A DNA stretch of 64,000 bases, from assembly GCA_036417435.1 (NCBI GenBank), contig CM070901.1, positions 10,080,001 to 10,144,000 on the forward strand, in the 5' to 3' direction. The notes below the pieces were generated by a model, which had not been told where the DNA came from, made no database searches, and worked only from the letters and a program-made list of their open reading frames with translations. The stretch is from Inia geoffrensis (taxonomy: Eukaryota; Chordata; Mammalia; Artiodactyla; Iniidae). This document shows positions 13,906 to 25,186 of this stretch, piece by piece. The position numbers and the translations under genes were made by a program. The first letter of the stretch is position 1; the number at the start of each line of letters is the position of its first letter.

Positions 13906-14089
13906 AAAGACTGGTCTTTCCCCTGGTGCCACTGCTGCCATCTGGCATTTGCCAGACAACTGCATGTAGCCCCAAGCTAAAAGCTGCAAAGAAAATAAAA
14001 ACAAACAAACAAAAAAAACAGGAAGTAGTTGTCTTCTCCTCTGGGCATACATCCCCCCACCCCCACCCCCACCCCCGGCCTCCCTGATC
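13906..14089. other. GC-richer spacer with a C-rich tract
   Basis: Unassigned sequence between two pieces of the ancient L1. It contains an AAAC-rich stretch (about 13993-14020) and four runs of at least five cytosines at 14053-14076. Confidence 0.5.
14053..14076 (-). other. Perfect G-quadruplex motif (minus strand)
   Basis: The plus strand is C6-A-C5-A-C5-A-C5. The minus strand is therefore four G runs of five or six separated by single T loops, among the most stable G4 arrangements known. The plus strand could form an i-motif. Confidence 0.9.
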
Positions 14090-14095
14090 TGCTTG

Positions 14096-14290
14096 TTTTT
14101 TTTTTTTTTTTTTTTTTTGTACGTGGACCTCTCACTGTTGTGGCCTCTCCCGCAATCCGGATGCGCAGGCTCAGTGGCCATGGCTCACGGGCCGCTCCGC
14201 GGCATGTGGGATCTTCCTGGACCGGGGCACGAACCCGTGTCCCCTGCATCGGCAGGCGGACTCTCAACCACCACACCACCAGAGAAGCCC
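14096..14290 (-). mobile_element. tRNA-derived cetacean SINE
   Basis: A poly-T of about 22 on the left, then the reverse complement of the SINE body, ending CCACCAGAGAAGCCC on the right. The B-box-like GGGTTCG is present on the minus strand. The six-base flanks TGCTTG at 14090-14095 and 14291-14296 are a probable short target-site duplication. It sits next to the C-rich tract and splits the ancient L1. Confidence 0.9.
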
Positions 14291-14339
14291 TGCTTGCATT
14301 TTATTGGTATTAAATACAGGTTTTATACCTGTTTTCTGC

Positions 14340-15640
14340 AGGGATTGATCCAGTAGCACCTTTATTGTTAGAATCTATCATTGCTTGAAACACTGGCTCC
14401 TAACTCTGTTCTCCATTTCATTGATTTGCATCTTCTGTATAGTATATACTTCTTTCTCCCTTTGTTTGCTATTGTTCTTTTTCTAACTCTCACTAACTCA
14501 TTTTTAACCTTTCATATTTTCAGGTGTAATTATATAGGTATAAAACTTTATGGGAAGCATCATAGTAGCTTCACTGTGCAATAAAAAACAAATGAAAAAA
14601 CAAATGTGTCCACAGTGTGGACACACAGTTTTCATTTGAAAAAACACTGTGTCCACATAGTTTTCATTTGTTTTTAAAAAAATTTTCAGTACTAAGTATT
14701 AAAAAAATTCATCTATGATTTTTCTTTGACCAGTATATTACTTAGAAACATATTTTAAAATTTACAATAATACGAATATTTTTATGTTTGTGATTTTATT
14801 AACTTCTAACTCAGCACATTTTACGATATTTAATCTTTAAAATTCATTTCTTTAAAACTAAATCTATTTTATTCCTTATTCTAACTCTGTATGCTCTATA
14901 TGATATCTATTCCACAAAATTGGGACAGATTTGCTTAGAGCCATTATATGCCAATTTTTGTAAATGTTCCATTTTAAATCTCATTTTAAAAGTTGAAGGT
15001 ATGTGTACATATTGCAAAATGATTACCAGTGCAGTATTTGATGTTTGATTGAAAAGAGTTGATATTCTCCAAGTGTTGGATACATACAAAATTACCTATA
15101 TATCCATTCATTAGGTTAAACTTTTTGTTTTTGATATTCAGTTCCTCTCTACCTTTGTTACATTTTTGTCTGATAGTGTTCTCAGTATTTGAAAGAGCTA
15201 TGTTAAAATATCATACTAATAGTGATTTGTTATTTTCTCATAGTAAGCCACTCAATTTTTCTTCATATACTCTTGATGCATACATGTTCACAATTGCTAA
15301 TTCCTTTTGGTGAAGTAAATCTGTTAACACTTTGTTATGATTCACTTCATTCAAAAAGACATTTGCTGCAATGCAGTCCATTTATCTGCTATTAATTTAG
15401 CCATGCCAGCTTTCTTTTGCTTAGACTTGGTAAGAACGAGTTCCTCTGACATTTTACTTGTAGACTTTTAATTTTTGTTTTATATGTGTATCTTAACACA
15501 GAATATCACTTGATTATTTTAAATCAATTTGACAATCTTTTAAATTGGAATAGGCAGTTTTTCATGTTTGTTAGATTACTGAAATATTTAGTGCTGTTTT
15601 AACAACTTACTTTGTATTTTACTCTCCTCCTTTTTCTATA
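14340..15640 (-). mobile_element. Ancient L1 fragment continuing toward the endonuclease region
   Basis: The order of landmarks continues that of 13060-13905: a segment after the RT start, then GACCAGTATATTACTTAGAAACA (about 14730) and GTTGATATTCTCCAAGTGTTGG (about 15058), then CATGCCAGCTTTCTTTTGC (about 15402) near the endonuclease end. All are strongly diverged antisense L1 ORF2 text. Confidence 0.6.
14583..14680. repeat. Short inverted and direct repeat (hairpin-forming)
   Basis: AAAACAAATGAAAA near 14586 pairs with TTTTCATTTGTTTT near 14660. Inside lies the palindrome GTGTCCACAGTGTGGACAC (about 14606-14624). A second copy of GTGTCCACA and AGTTTTCATTTG follows at 14650-14670. It lies in the ancient L1. 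Confidence 0.75.
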
Positions 15641-15659
15641 TTTCCTTTTTTTTTGCCTG

Positions 15660-15900
15660 TAATAAACTTTTGCTTTTAGAAAAGTTCTGTATGTACAGAA
15701 AAATTCCAAATGTCCCTTATCTCCCACATCCAGTTTCTCCTAATATTAATATCTTACATGTGTAGGGTACGTGTGTCACAGTGTTAATGAACCAGTATTA
15801 ATATATTATTATTATCTGATCTCTGAATATTATTATTCAAATTTCTCAGTTTTACCTTTTTTCCTTTTTTTTGTTCTGGGGTTCTATCCAGGGTGACGTA
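15660..15900 (-). repeat. Possible old L1 3'-UTR-type fragment
   Basis: CCCACATCCAGTTTCTCCTAATATTAATATC followed by GTGTTAATGAACCAGTATTAATA resembles antisense text of old mammalian L1 3' regions, similar in kind to the block at 60490-60600. Boundaries and family are uncertain. Confidence 0.4.
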
Positions 15901-17929
15901 TGACAATGTCTGCTTAGGCTCCTCCTGACTGGAACAGTTTCTTAGATTTTGTTTGTATCCGATGAACTTGACAGTGTTGAGGAGAGTTTGTCAGACATCC
16001 TGGAGGTGTCCTTCCCCTGGGGTTTATCTGGTGCTTTTCTGGTAACTAGGCTGGGCTGTGGCTGCTGGGGAGGAAGACCACAGGGGTAAAGTGTCGTCTC
16101 CATCACCACCACATGTAGAGGGAACACGCCATCAACATGGCTTAGAACTGTTGACGTTGGCCTGACATCCTGGCTGAAGTAGTGTTCGTCAGCTTTCTCT
16201 ACTGTGGAGTTACACTTTTTACCCATTTTTGTACTGTCCTCTTTGGGAGGAAGTTATTACGTGAGGCCTGTACTTGAGGAGTAGGAAGTTACGTTCCCTC
16301 TATATTTCTGTTTAATATAATTGTACCTTAACAATAACAGCAACAAAATGGGATGTCAATATTTTCCTCCGATCAGGACAAGAAATTTGGGACATGCTGA
16401 GGTCCCTTGGTCTCATTCAGACTACGACACTATAGTGGTGATCCAGAATTTCTTTTGGTCTTAGTTGTTTATTTGCTTTCCTGTTTAAATATATTCAGTA
16501 TATTTATGAGACAAAATAGTTGTTGGAATATTTACTTACAAATTTTAAATGACATTATCTAATCTTGAAATATTAGTCAGCAAGTTATCCTTTTTCAGGG
16601 TAAATTAAGTGAAAACATGGAATTTATAGGATGCTTAGGAACTGAGAGTTGCTATATGCTACTTCTAAGCTATATATCCTAGAGCCAGCAGGTCAGCAAT
16701 CTCAGTCAATTACTTTTTCACAGTCTATTGGTTTATTTTATGTTTTCCATTCTGGAGATGTAGCAGTGGTCTGTTTCCAGAAATAATGGATGTATTATTC
16801 TTCTTTTGGCATATATACAATGCATACATTATGCAGATAAAAATATATATCTAGTTTCCATTTGTTCTCATTTTGTTTTCTTTTGCTTTTATTGCTAAAG
16901 TACAAGCAGTAGCTGAACATGGTTTTTTGTTTTGCTTTATTACAGTTTTTTGCTTGTGTTTAAATTAAATATATCATATATTCATTGCTGTTAGAGAGCT
17001 TTTTATTTTGCTTAGTTGTCCAAAATATAAATGTCTTAGAAATCAAGATTTATGAAGAGGTATAGATTATCTATTTTTGAAGAAAATAAGTTTTTCTTCT
17101 CTATTCTGTATCTACACTTTAACTTGATTTAAATAGGTTTTTGAAGGCCTTGCTTGTAAACAGAAAAAAAATTAGTCACATTTCCACATTAGGGCAATAC
17201 TACAGGTGTTAAACTGCCAGTCCAACATGTCTGTACACATGCGAGCTTTCTGCCCTAAAGATGTATTATTTCAAAGTACGTTCAAAATAGAAATGGCTAA
17301 CAAAAATATTTTAATTAGTATGATTGCCATCGGGGAACTCACCATAAAAGATATTTCATACATAAATTTAGATAATATAATCAGAGTAAAATATTTTCAC
17401 TAATCATATAAAGTCAGATCCTCTTTTATTTTCAATTTTGGGTATTGAATACTAGAATTAGCACTTAGTATAAAACAGTTGTCTAGAGAGTCGGTAAACA
17501 GGGTTATCTGAAGACTAAAGAATTTATTTATAATTTTCTAGGAATGATTGTACAAAATAGGATCATTTTCTTCCCCATTTTGTGAGTCAGTAGCTCACAG
17601 ACTGTTAGCCACTGTGATGAAGAATAGCATTAGTAGATAAAGGTAAAGAATAAAAATGAATACCTGATAAAGGTCAGGAACCAGTGGGAGAATGCAAACA
17701 TCATGTTAAGATGAACTGAACATCTCTGAGAAACTCTAGCAGAAACTGAAACCACAAAAACCAAAGATAAACTAAAAAGAATGATTACATATGAATTTAT
17801 AAGGTTTAGGTCTATAGCAAATTTTTCCTTTTTTTAGTTTTGCTCCAATTTTCCCTCTCTTTTCTCTCTCCCTCTCTCCTCACTCTGTCTCTGACAACCA
17901 TTGAAATCAATAGTTTTTTATGCATTTAC
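15901..17929. other. Anonymous intergenic sequence
   Basis: No gene recognised. A 94-codon minus-strand open frame at 15942-16226 has no domain that I know, and nothing around it suggests a promoter or splice site. Confidence 0.5.
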
Positions 17930-18085
17930 CATTTAATACAAAAATTTACTAAGGCAGATAGTATTTTTGTCCCTATTATCCAGGCAATAATTTGAAGCAT
18001 CAAAAGGATGAGTAACTTGCCCAAGCTCACAGAGCTAGTGACAGATAGAGCTGGACTTAAGAACCACCAGTACATATATTGCCTC
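17930..18085 (-). repeat. MIR SINE fragment
   Basis: GAGTAACTTGCCCAAGCTCACAGAGCTAG (about 18010-18038) is the antisense MIR core, one of its best conserved segments, followed by diverged flank. Confidence 0.75.
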
Positions 18086-18114
18086 AATAATGCCTACAAA
18101 CATTTTGGGCAATG

Positions 18115-18175
18115 CAGTCAACAAATGTGGTTTATTGAGTGTCACCTCTGTGACCAGTACTGTGCTTAAAATGAT
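18115..18175 (-). repeat. Possible L2/MIR-type tail fragment
   Basis: TCAACAAATGTGGTTTATTGAGTGTC followed by CAGTACTGTGCTTAAAATG resembles an antisense L2-type tail. It is short and diverged. Confidence 0.4.
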
Positions 18176-18349
18176 TTATAAAAGAATAGATCAAACTGAT
18201 ACATGATATAAAAATATTTGTACTGATACAAAAGAATTAATGAGTATATAAACATTGATTGCCTGTAGTTGTTGGTAAAGTGTTTATTACAGTTTCTGAT
18301 CAGATAAGGCTTTTATCTCAGGCCAGTTTCTATGCTGCTATAAGCTGAA

Positions 18350-18602
18350 TAGGTAGTATAGTGTAGTGGGAAAGTGGACAGGTTTGGGGGCCAAGCGTCT
18401 GCGTTCAAATCTTAGGCATGCCACTTACTAGTCAGGTAATTTTGAATGATTTTCTTAACTTCTCTCTGGCTCAGGATCTTTATTAACAAAATGGGAAAAA
18501 TAATCTTTCATAGAGTTTATGAATTTAGTGAGCTAAAGCATTTAAAGTGCCTAGAACCGTGTTCGGTGCATAGCAAACATTATGTTATGCATGGTTATTA
18601 TG
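18350..18602 (+). repeat. MIR SINE, near full length
   Basis: In order: GTATAGTGTAGTGGGAAAG (tRNA-like head), CTGCGTTCAAATCTTAG (B-box region), GCCACTTACTAGTC core, then a 3' half with GTGCCTAGAACCGTGTTCGGTGCATAGC. The spacing fits a 250-bp MIR on the plus strand. Confidence 0.85.
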
Positions 18603-18714
18603 GCATTTCTTCTTTTATTGAATAAATTGGACATGTAACATTGTGAAAGTTTAAAGTATATAGCATGTTACTTTGATACATTTATATAGCAATATTTATC
18701 ACATTACATAATTA

Positions 18715-19370
18715 CAGTAGTCCCCACCATCCACTTTGTTCATATGTTAGAAGAACCCAGTGGTTGCCTGAAACTGTGGAGAATGCTGAACCCTATATAG
18801 TCTGTTTGTTCCTATACATACATACCTATGATAAGGTTGAATTTATAAATTAGGCACAGTAAAATATTAACAATAACTAATAATGAAATAGAACTGTTAT
18901 AACAATATACTATATTAAAAGTTATGTGAATGTACTCTCTCTCTCAAAATATCTTATTGTACTATACTCACCCTTCTTGTGATGATGTGATGGCTAAAAA
19001 TCACAAAATAAAATGCCTATGTGATGAGAAGAAGTGAGGTGAAAGACGGAGGCTTTGTGGCATTCCATTAGGCTGCTGTAGACCTTCTGATGATATGTCT
19101 GAAGGAGGATCGTCTGCTTTGGGTGATCCTGGATCATTGAGCGATGATGATGTTGATGGCTGGAGGTCAGGATGATGTTGATGGTTGGAGATCCTGGGCA
19201 GATGGAGTGGGATGGCATGAGATTTCATCACCCTACTCAGAATGGTGTGCAGTTTAAAGCTTATGAGTTGTTTATTTCTGGAATTTTCCATGTAGTATTT
19301 TTGGCCTGCAGTTGACTGTGGGCAACTGAAACTGGGGAAAGTGAAGCAGCAGATAAGAGGAGGACTCCTG
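18715..19370. mobile_element. Tigger-type non-autonomous DNA transposon
   Basis: Flanked by TA dinucleotides (18713-18714 and 19371-19372). Left end CAGTAGTCCCC and right end (reverse complement) CAGGAGTCCTC form terminal inverted repeats differing at two of the first eleven positions. The interior has text such as TGATAAGGTTGAATTTATAAATTAG and tandem GATGATGTTGATGG-like units (about 19145-19190). The 136-codon minus-strand open frame inside (19001-19411) crosses the right terminus and is not a gene. Confidence 0.8.
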
Positions 19371-19439
19371 TAGAGCACAGTATTGTTGTCTGCATTCATT
19401 ATACAGTGCACTAGATCTGTATGGCTTATTTACTACTTA

Positions 19440-19600
19440 TTATAGGTCTGTACCTTAAATACCGTCAATCTTATCCCCACCTTCCACCAATTCCCTGGTA
19501 AAAGCCATTTTACTGTTTTTTTTTTTTTTTTTAACAGATTTGACTGTTCTTAGATTCCTCATATAAGTGATATCATACAGTACTTGTCTTTACCTGTAAG
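19440..19600 (-). repeat. Possible L1 3'-region fragment with internal poly-T
   Basis: After a T run at 19517-19533 the text ATTCCTCATATAAGTGATATCATACAGTACTTG matches antisense L1 3' landmark sequence also present at 33110-33145. It is a short remnant. Confidence 0.45.
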
Positions 19601-22504
19601 ATAGTAGAAAAATACATAACTGAGATGAAATAGCTAAGTAAATTGTACATTCAGGTATATCCTCTTTTTTCGCAAGCATCAGTAATGACACTTTTGACAC
19701 AATTTCATTACCCAAACTTAATCTTTCAGGTAAATAAAATTGCATACTAAGGGTTTATCCCAAACGTGTCCATATATTAGTTACATTGTCTTTCATGGCA
19801 TAATTTATTTTTTTGTTTAAATCTTCATTTGCCAAAGTTTAACTTAACTTCATGTTCGTGATTCTTTTGAATGTTGAACAGAGATAAAGGAACTTCCAGT
19901 TATTTAAAACTCATTTTTTAAAATTCAAACTCATAAGGAGTCCTGAAATTTGGGAGATGAGAAGCAGTTATGCTATTACAGTTTCAAGAACTCTGAAGGC
20001 CAGGGTGAGAAATGACTGCTGATAGTCATGCTCAGCCCTGGGTCCTTAGAACAAACTTCAGAGCAACAGAAAAAGTTTGCTTGATGAATCTATGAAGGAG
20101 ATTGACACACAGAAATTTGATTAAGAGAGAGAGAAAGTTACAGTCAAATACCTACACAGGACTTTCAGGCATTTTTTTCTGTGACTCTTGTTTTTGTTTG
20201 TGAACTTCGGGCCTCAATCAGTTCAGTAAATCTGAACCACTATGATTTCTCACTCCACAGGTACCTAGATTTGACCTCAGAATAATAGTTGAGCGTTTCT
20301 TACGTGTTCCTGATTTTGGTTTTTGTTTGAAAATCTGTTTCTGATCTGTTACTGGATTGAAGATTGATTCAAGTATTTTATTTCTACTGTCTCCTAATTT
20401 GAATCAAATTGTGTCTCACCCCAGCTTCGCAGATAGATTCTGACTCCTGATTGCTCTTAGTATGTGATGATTTATTACTTTCAATTAATTTTAACTGATT
20501 TAACCCCCTAATTAGTTTGAATCAACTAAGTTTGAACTTATAATATGCCATAAGGAAAATATTTACAATATTAAACTGTTTTCTCAATTTTAAGATACAA
20601 AATTATCTGACAGTTTTAGCATGGGATAATAGGGTGGTTTATCATAAATAGGGAAGTAGAATGATTTGTGGGTTTTGCATTTATTTAATTCTCAAAAAGT
20701 GTATATTTACTTTTAAACTGCATTATGTATGTTTGACTAATGTAATGGAGTACTTTTGGGGGATTCAAGTCTGAAATAAAGACATAAGTTGTAAACATTT
20801 TAAGTACAACTTCATATCTTGAAATTAAAAAATAAGGCCAAATTAGATTATTCTAAAGTTGTATAGATGGTGTGCTTATTTCCCTCACATATATTAAGAA
20901 CATTGAAAGTACCCAGTAATCGACCTCACTAGATCCCACCTCCTCCCACACCCAAGCATCCATTCAACATGCACATGGATACAAAGTGATCTGTTGACTT
21001 GTTTTTAGTTTTGGTTTAATTTCAAGATGAGTACAGTAATGGTATTCCCATATTGGAGAAACCACCACCACAAACAATAATACAATGATAGCATGGACAA
21101 AATGTTAATATTTTTCTTACTGTTTGAAAGATATTTTTTGATGAAATTTGGCTTATATAAATTTCTAATTTCATATTTCACCATCAAAATCTTTCTAAGT
21201 TACCAGTTCTCCGGCAAATGTGTCTGTGTACTGAGAACACACTGCACTTCACTGTACGCATATTTAAAATTCATTCTGTAAACTTGAAATGCACTTATCT
21301 CTACTTCTTAAAATTGTATTCAGTGTTTCAGAACCCACTCCAGTGTTATATCTATGTTTAGGAAGGAAATTTTAAATGCAAAGCTTCCTGAATACTTGTT
21401 TGTCTTAATATGAAATATTCCCACTACAAACAAAGAGAAATGTTCAACAAACTGGAGCAAAATTATTTTGAAAGCGTTACGAACCGGTAAGAGAAGAAAA
21501 GGGATTAACCAATTTCCTTAAGCAAAAAGGGAGTTGGGAGACATAGCCATAGAATCTTCCCTCCCGGCAGCACCTGGCTGTACTGGCATAACTGCCAGCT
21601 GCGTGGGTTTCATCCCAGAGCAGAACAGAGACCTCAGGCCAAAATAAGGTGGGAGGTGAACATTAACAAATCTTTATAAATACAGAACACTTTAAAAATG
21701 TAATTCCAGGGTAAGATGGACTGATTAATGCAGTCATTGGTCAAGGAGAGAGAATGAAGCTTCTATAATTCTGGATAGAAAAAAATGCAAAATAAGAAAT
21801 GTTCACACTCCTGTTATAGTGTATAAAATAGAAACTGTCTTGTCAATAAATTGTCATAAAATTGGTCTCAGGTGCTCTGAATTGCCTTGGGCAAATCAAA
21901 GTAAAACAAATCCTTGAGTTAATACTGAGAGTGAGAAGGCACAGGGTTCACCAACACACAAAAACTCTCCTTGAGGCGATGTCAAAATGAAAAATAAAAT
22001 ATAGCAAAATACACAAGAAAAATAAATTTTAGGAGTGAGACATAGCAAATACCAAAAACAGGGGAAATAGGCCCCTATGCATTTAGATACTGGATTAAAA
22101 ATAAGTATGTTTAAATTGACAAAATGTTCAAATACAGGTTAAATTTCGAAAAAGAACACAACAGTTAAAAATAATGAACAGCTTTGAAAATGAACAATTA
22201 TTTATTGGAAGAGAAAAAATATATAATCATGAAAGTTAAAATTTTCATATGTTAAGCATCAGACTGAATGCAGCAAAACCCTGAATTGTGAAATACAACA
22301 ACTAAGGAAATTATCCAAGAATGACAAATAGAGTGAAAAAAGTGATAAAGGAATTTGAAAATGAAGGACAAATCCTTTTAAAATGTGAAATGGTTTAAAA
22401 ATTACCTATTTAAGAAGAGACCAAGAAATAAATTGATAAAATCATATTTAAGAAATATGAGATCTGATAAAGTTAAATGGCTTTACATGAAGTAAAATGT
22501 GGTA
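19601..22504. other. Mostly anonymous sequence; right part may be old L1
   Basis: No gene recognised. From about 22000 the strand becomes A-rich and leads without a clear break into the L1 ORF2 text at 22505, so an upstream part of that old L1 may lie here. Confidence 0.45.
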
Positions 22505-22774
22505 TAATTGAAAAGAGACGTGGATAAATCTAAAATTGCAGTTGTAAATTTAAATGCTCTCTCTTAAAAAAGGTAGAAGATTTGAACAACACTATCAAAA
22601 GCATCACCTGATAGTCAATTATAGGACAGTCTTCTTTCTCAATAAAACAAGATTATTCATTCTTTTCAAGTACTCATGAAATACTCATCAAGGTAGACCA
22701 TATGGCATATCATATAGATTATATAAGTTCTTAATAAATTGAAAAATAGTTAAATGTAAAACTATTTTTTCTCT

Positions 22775-23010
22775 ATGGAGAACAGCATGGAGGTTCCTTA
22801 AAAAACTAAAAATAAAACTACCATACGACCCAGCAATTCCCCTCCTGGGTACATATCTGGAGAAAACTCTAATTCAAAAAGATGCGTCCACCCCAATGTT
22901 CATTGCAGCACTATTTACAATAGCCAAGACATGGAAGCAACATAAATGTCCATCAACAGATAAATGGATAAAGAAGATGTGATGTATATCTATCTATCTA
23001 TCTATCTATC

Positions 23011-23056
<46 letters not shown>

Positions 23057-23520
23057 AATACTACTGAGCCATAAAAAAAGAATGAAATAATGCTATTTGC
23101 AACAACATGGATAGACCTAGAGATATCATACCAAGTGAAGCAAGTCAGAGAAAGAAAGACAAATATCATGTGATATCACTTATATGTGGAATGTAAAATG
23201 TGACACAAATGAACTTATTTACAAAACAGAAACAGACTCACAGACATAGAAGACAAACCTATGGTTACCAAAGGGGAAAGGGGGTGGGGGAGGGATAAAT
23301 TAGGAGTTTGGGATTAGCAGATACAAACTACTATATATAAAATAGATAAACACCAAGGTCCTACTCTATAGCACAGGGAACTACATTCAATATCTTGTAA
23401 TAACCTATAATAGAAAAGATTCTGAAAAAGAATGTATACATATGTATGTATGTATAACTGAATCACTTTGCTGTACACCTGAAGCATTGTAAATCAACTA
23501 TACTTCAATTAAAAATCTAA
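22775..23520 (+). mobile_element. 5'-truncated L1 3' end inserted in the older L1
   Basis: Starts within the ORF2 C-terminus (TATGGAGAACAGCATGGAGG), passes through CATACGACCCAGCAATTCCCCTC and on to a 3' UTR with a G-rich stretch (GGGGAAAGGGGGTGGGGGAGGG, about 23272-23293), ending in CAATTAAAAATC. The flanks AACTATTTTTTCTCT and AAAAATATTTTCTCT look like a diverged target-site duplication. The orientation is the same as its host. Confidence 0.85.
22986..23054. repeat. Compound microsatellite (TATC)n(CA)n
   Basis: About seven TATC units are followed by about twenty CA units, uninterrupted. It lies inside the L1 3' fragment where other copies show only a short TATACACA-type sequence, so it grew within the repeat. 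Confidence 0.95.
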
Positions 23521-23833
23521 AAATATTTTCTCTCATCATAACAGAATTAAACTGAAAGCAAATAACAGGAAAATATCTACAAATATTAGAAAATTAAAAA
23601 GAAGGTAAGAAAAATCAGAAAATATTTTGAAATGAATGAAACTGAATACTCGATACATCAACATATGATGGTGTAGCTAAACACGTGTTTTGAAGGATAT
23701 ATGTAGCATCAAATTACTACATTAGAAAAGGAGAAAATATAAAAGTCTATACAAAATTTATGCAAAACAGATTATAGAATGGAGAAATTATTTATGACAT
23801 TTGGTTAGGCAAAGACACAAAAGCAAGAATCCT

Positions 23834-24140
23834 GGGCTTCCCTGGTGGCGCAGTGGTTGAGAATCTGCCTGCTAATGCAGGGGACACGGGTTCGAGCCCT
23901 GGTCTGGGAGGATCCCACATGACACGGAGCAACTAGGCCCGTGAGCCACAACTACTGAGCCTGCGCGTCTGGAGCCTGTGCTCCCCAACAAGAGAGGCCG
24001 CGATAGTGAGAGGCCCGTGGACCACGATGAAGAGTGGCCCCCGCTTGCCACAACTAGAGAAAGCCCTTGCACAGAAACAAAGACCCAGCACAGCAAAAAT
24101 AAATTAATTAATAAAAACTCGTACCAAAAAAAAAAAAAGG
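23834..24140 (+). mobile_element. Long-form tRNA-derived SINE
   Basis: Starts GGGCTTCCCTGGTGGCGCAG with A-box and B-box (GGTTCGAGCC). Unlike the 200-bp copies it continues past the AGAGGCC region with a further block of about 100 bp (GCCACAACTAGAGAAAGCCC) before an A-rich tail. A nine-base target-site duplication, AAGAATCCT, is at 23825-23833 and 24141-24149. Confidence 0.92.
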
Positions 24141-24600
24141 AAGAATCCTAAAAAAACATGTAATTTAGAATTCATCAAAATTAAAATTTCTCTTTAAGAG
24201 TCACCAATAAGAAAAGAATAAGGGAAAACACACATATCTGAAACATTTGACAAAGGACTTGTGTCCAGAGTACGTAATAAATGTTTACAACTGAGTAATA
24301 GGCCAACATCACAGCAATAAATCAGTAAAATGTTTGAACACATACTTCAGTAAATGAGCTGTATAGAAATCTAATAGACATGTGAAACAATGTTCATAAT
24401 TTTATTCAGTAGGGAAATTCAAATTTAATTCTCAATAAGATTCTACTAACACTGACTTAGAGTGACTAAAATTAAGATGGATCAGCAATTTTAAGTGTTA
24501 GCTTAGTATGTGGAGAAGATATGAGAGTATTTTTCTTGCAACTATTTGCTAGCCTATTGCAAATAATAACAATCATTTTTTCTACACATTGATAAACATA

Positions 24601-24655
24601 TCTTGAAATAGGAAGTAATCTCGATTTTGGATATATTTCTTGCAGTTGTGTTTTA
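24601..24655. other. Short anonymous spacer
   Basis: Nothing recognised. Confidence 0.5.
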
Positions 24656-24692
24656 TGCGTGTGTGTGTGTGTGTGTGTATGTGTGTGTGTGT
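24656..24692. repeat. (GT)n microsatellite
   Basis: About eighteen GT units with one A interruption. Confidence 0.9.
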
Positions 24693-25186
24693 AAAATGTG
24701 AATTGAAATGTGATTTTTTTCCTTATTGTCTAGAAATGGATAGTTCCTTTTTTTTTTAGAAAGTAAAATAGGTACATATTTAGTTCATTACATGATAACT
24801 GGAAAGGCAAACCAAAGTTCTAAACAGTTTCAAAATTAACAAAACTCTGCCTAGGCTGACAAGAAGATTTTGAAGCTACTGGTTGCGATTTGCCTATAGG
24901 CTTTCGTATATGTTACGTTTGGTGTATGTTATGATCTTTCTTTATTTAAAAACTATTTATCATATATAATATAACATCATACTTACAAAATACTATATTT
25001 AAAATATGTCGAGATGCATAACAATAAAATAAACATTTGGAATCCCATCACTCGACTCAAGAAATACTCGACTCAAGAATCACTTAGGTAATTCTCATTT
25101 TTCCCACTTCCTTATCTCTTTGCACTGCACCCCCATAACCTCACCCTCACCCCCAACAGTTACTACTATCCTGATATTTATGTTTC
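24693..25186. other. Anonymous sequence; one repeat-like segment
   Basis: No gene. About 24960-25180 (ATAAAATAAACATTTGG, then CACCCCCAACAGTTACTACTATCCTGATATTTATG) resembles the segment at 49020-49140 and is probably a diverged copy of one interspersed repeat that I cannot name. Confidence 0.4.

Larger units (their letters stand above)
22505..24600 (+). mobile_element. Old L1, plus strand, with nested insertions and an internal deletion
   Basis: Endonuclease-region text occurs at about 22505-22745 (for example CATTCTTTTCAAGTACTCATG). It resumes at 23530-23825 (GAAATGAATGAAACTGAATACTCG) and the C-terminal ORF2 region follows at 24150-24560 (GAATTCATCAAAATTAAAATTTCTC, then CAATAAGATTCTACTAACACTGAC). 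The core RT is missing. It is interrupted by a younger L1 3' end (22775-23520) and a SINE (23834-24140). No open frame survives. Confidence 0.75.

Noticed and set aside
19001..19411. 136-codon minus-strand open frame
   Set aside because: Runs across the right end of the Tigger-type element into flanking DNA. Histidine- and serine-rich because of GATGATG-type repeats.
22986..23054. CRISPR-like or regulatory array
   Set aside because: Simple microsatellite, no spacers. The genome is mammalian.
23834..23910. tRNA gene
   Set aside because: The A- and B-box text comes from the SINE head. The cloverleaf is not complete and the copy has SINE body, tail and target duplications.
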